From assembly GCF_000003605.2 (NCBI RefSeq), contig NW_003154522.1:1-23170 (forward strand): DNA of 23,170 nt, read 5' to 3'. Position 1 is the first letter of the stretch; each line of letters starts with the position of its first letter. The notes beneath the pieces were generated by a model. It was not told where the DNA came from. It was given only the letters and a program-made list of their open reading frames with translations, and ran no database searches. Positions 21,180 to 23,170 of this stretch are shown one piece after another. Position numbers and translations under genes: made by a program. The DNA comes from Saccoglossus kowalevskii (Eukaryota; Hemichordata; Enteropneusta; Harrimaniidae).

Positions 21180-22952
21180 ATGTACTCCGTGAATTTATAC
21201 CACGATTTACTTAAATGTACTAATGGGCATTCTAGAATGTACTCCGTAAATTTATACCACGATTTTCTTAAATGTACTAATGGGCATTCTAGAATGTACT
21301 CCGTGAATTTATACCACGATTTACTTAAATGTACTAATGGGCATTCTAGAATGTACTCCGTGAATTTATACCACGATTTACTTAAATGTACTAATGGGCA
21401 TTCTAGAATGTACTCCGTAAATTTATACCACGATTTTCTTAAATGTACTAATGGGCATTCTAGAATGTACTCCGTGAATTTATACCACGATTTTCTTGAA
21501 TGTACTAATGGGCATTCTAGAATGTACTCCGTGAATTTATACCACGATTTACTTAAATGTACTAATGGGCATTCTAGAATGTATTCTGTGAATTTATACC
21601 ACGATTTTCTTGAATGTACTAATGGGCATTCTAGAATGTACTCCGTGAATTTATACCACGATTTACTTGAATGTACTAATGGGCATTCTAGAATGTACTC
21701 CGTGAATTTATACCACGATTTACTTAAATGTACTTATGGGCATTCTAGAATGTACTCCGTGAATTTATACCACGATTTACTTGAATGTACTTATGGGCAT
21801 TCTAGAATGTACTCCGTGAATTTATACCACGATTTTCTTAAATGTACTAATGGGCATTCTAGAATGTACTCCGTGAATTTATACCACGATTTACTTAAAT
21901 GTACTAATGGGCATTCTAGTATGTACTCCGTGAATTTATACCACGATTTACTTAAATGTACTGATGGGCATTCTAGAATGTAGTCCGTGAATTTATACCA
22001 CGATTTACTTAAATGTACTAATGGGCATTCTAGAATGTAGTCCGTGAATTTATACCACGATTTACTTAAATGTACTAATGGGCATTCTAGAATGTATTCC
22101 GTGAATTTATACCACGATTTACTTAAATGTACTAATGGGCATTCTAGAATGTACTCCGTGAATTTATACCACGATTTACTTAAATGTACTAATCGGCATT
22201 CTAGAATGTACTCCGTGAATTTATACCACGATTTACTTAAATGTACTAATGGGCATTCTAGAATGTACTCCGTGAATTTATACCACGATTTACTTAAATG
22301 TACTAATGGGCATTCTAGAATGTACTCCGTGAATTTATACCACGATTTACTTAAATGTACTAATGGGCATTCTAGAATGCACTCCGTGAATTTATACCAC
22401 GATTTACTTAAATGTACTAATGGGCATTCTAGAATGTATTCCGTGAATTTATACCACGATTTACTTAAATGTACTAATGGGCATTCTAGAATGTAGTCCG
22501 TAAATTTATACCACGATTTACTTAAATGTACTAATGGGCATTCTTGAATGTACTCCGTGCATTTATACCACGATTTACTTAAATGTACTAATGGGCATTC
22601 TAGAATGTACTCCGTAAATTTATACCACGATTTACTTAAATGTACTAATGGGCATTCTAGAATGTACTCTGTGAATTTATACCACGATTTACTTAAATGT
22701 ACTAATGGGCATTCTAGAATGTACTCCGTGAATTTATACCACGATTTACTTGAATGTACTAATGGGCATTCGAGAATGTAGTCCGTGAATTTATACCACG
22801 ATTTTCTTAAATGTACTAATGGGCATTCTAGAATGTACTCTGTGAATTTATACCACGATTTTCTTGAATGTACTAATGGGCATTCTAGAATGTACTCCGT
22901 GAATTTATACCACGATTTACTTAAATGTACTAATGGGCATTCTAGAATGTAG
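21180..22952. repeat. A-rich terminal segment of the array
   Basis: These last 31 monomers precede unique DNA. 21351-21635 matches 8415-8699. Two adjacent units at 21693 and 21750 carry ACTTATGGG. Near the end, one-off changes become denser: ATGCACTCC (22377), TAG with CCGTAAATT (22491), CATTCTTGAATG and CCGTGCATT (near 22541-22561), CTCTGTG (near 22668), CATTCGAGA (near 22768) and CTCTGTG again (near 22839). More private changes are expected at array edges, where unequal exchange homogenises less. The last unit is cut after ATGTAG. Confidence 0.82.
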
Positions 22953-22955
22953 CCT
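22950..22955. other. Junction between satellite array and unique DNA
   Basis: The final monomer begins at 22947 and matches the TAG variant for six bases (ATGTAG), after which CCTTCTATC replaces the expected TCCGTGAAT. The change is abrupt. A weak resemblance of CATGAATGAAATA just downstream to the monomer's CGTGAATTTATA could be a decayed unit or chance. Confidence 0.85.
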
Positions 22956-23170
22956 TCTATCATGAATGAAATAAGTGTGCCATTAATCTAAGCGTATTCA
23001 TAGCCACGCTTTGATTGGCAGAAACTTCCTCAATTCGTGACAGAAATTAATTAAATCGCGGTCGCTTGATGACGACTACAGAGCATAAAGAGTTTCTCTC
23101 GTGATATAATTAGCTCAAGAGATATCACCAATAATAATACTTTAAGCTTGAGCGTAAAGCAACTTGTACT
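22953..23170. other. Non-repetitive flanking DNA, no gene recognised
   Basis: This 218-bp segment shares no evident monomers with the array and has no long open frame, tRNA fold or transposon end that I can identify. It is AT-rich, with TTAATTAA near 23048 and a short AATAATAAT run near 23131. It is the only sequence here that could anchor the array to a chromosomal position. Confidence 0.8.
23101..23153. repeat. Two short overlapping inverted repeats in the flank
   Basis: GTGATAT (23101-23107) pairs with ATATCAC (23122-23128), and GCTCAAG (23113-23119) pairs with CTTGAGC (23147-23153). Each has a 7-bp stem, and the two cannot both form as simple nested hairpins because they interleave. In AT-rich DNA such short matches can occur by chance, so no function is claimed. 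Confidence 0.35.

Larger units (their letters stand above)
1..22952. repeat. 57-bp satellite DNA array, about 402 head-to-tail monomers
   Basis: One 57-bp unit repeats in a single orientation across the whole span. With monomer position 1 at the A of ATGTACT, complete units start at 36, 93, 150 and so on, and the last complete one ends at 22946. The distance plus three net single-base losses equals exactly 402 x 57. Landmarks in each unit are ATGTACT at 1-7, AATTTATACCACGA at 13-26, a second ATGTACT at 36-42, and GGGCATTCTAGA at 46-57, which contains an XbaI-type site. Neighbouring units differ at only a few positions, which is typical of a homogenised satellite. The array runs off the left edge, so its true length is unknown. 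No other sequence interrupts it. I do not recognise the family by name. A eukaryotic heterochromatic location is inferred from size and structure, not seen. Confidence 0.98.

Noticed and set aside
1-22952. CRISPR array
   Set aside because: Units are contiguous with no unique spacers between repeats, and the few variants are shared between units.
1-22952. Bacterial or phage origin
   Set aside because: Hundreds of near-identical AT-rich head-to-tail units with block-wise higher-order copies and no gene in 23 kb fit eukaryotic satellite DNA far better, though nothing in the window proves the taxon.
23101-23153. Terminator or structured RNA from the flank inverted repeats
   Set aside because: The stems are only 7 bp, interleaved and mutually exclusive, with no T-run or gene beside them.
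23101-23170. tRNA gene or tRNA-derived SINE in the flank (TAGCTCAAGAG resembles an A box)
   Set aside because: No B-box-like GTTCGA sequence follows, and no cloverleaf can be drawn. One short match is not enough.
22953-23170. Transposon terminal repeat or target-site duplication at the array edge
   Set aside because: Only one flank is visible, and no terminal inverted repeat or duplicated target could be matched.

Overview
The window is almost entirely one satellite DNA array. From base 1 to about 22952 it is a head-to-tail tandem array of a 57-bp monomer that is 33% G+C (19 of 57 bases). I count 402 complete monomers between 36 and 22946, plus a 35-base partial unit at the left edge and about 6 bases of a last unit at the right. 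The array continues past the left edge. On the right it stops abruptly, and 22953-23170 is 218 bp of non-repetitive AT-rich sequence. I find no gene, RNA gene, transposon or CRISPR array. The scale and head-to-tail organisation point to a eukaryotic heterochromatic satellite (centromeric, pericentromeric or subtelomeric), but nothing identifies the species.

Layout: monomers fall into two main sequence types. A-type has A at monomer positions 30 and 34; B-type has T and G there. Minor variants sit at positions 6, 12, 16, 22, 43, 49, 53 and 57. Composition changes along the array. B-type is common in 1-1346 and 4938-7160. A-type dominates 1632-4937, 13890-17076 and the right edge. A subtype with G at position 16 is concentrated in 14512-16848. 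Rare shared variants show that the array grew by copying blocks of monomers: a 23-monomer tandem duplication at 1632-4196, and dispersed copies with exact whole-monomer offsets of 33, 45, 92, 118, 188, 197, 227, 233 and 244 units. Several of the dispersed blocks come out at 12-13 monomers (about 741 bp). The stretch 18672-21179 is largely a patchwork of blocks seen earlier at 6.4-7.2, 7.4-8.2 and 9.7-10.5 kb.

Because 57 is 3 x 19, one frame on each strand stays open for hundreds of codons, giving apparent proteins of up to 1048 aa (+) and 885 aa (-). I regard these as by-products of the repeat, not genes. The most suggestive functional signal is the 12-bp palindrome CATTCTAGAATG at each monomer junction. 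It contains TTCTAGAA, the two-unit core of a heat-shock element, and I see it intact in roughly 95% of copies. Whether it is bound or transcribed cannot be told from sequence.
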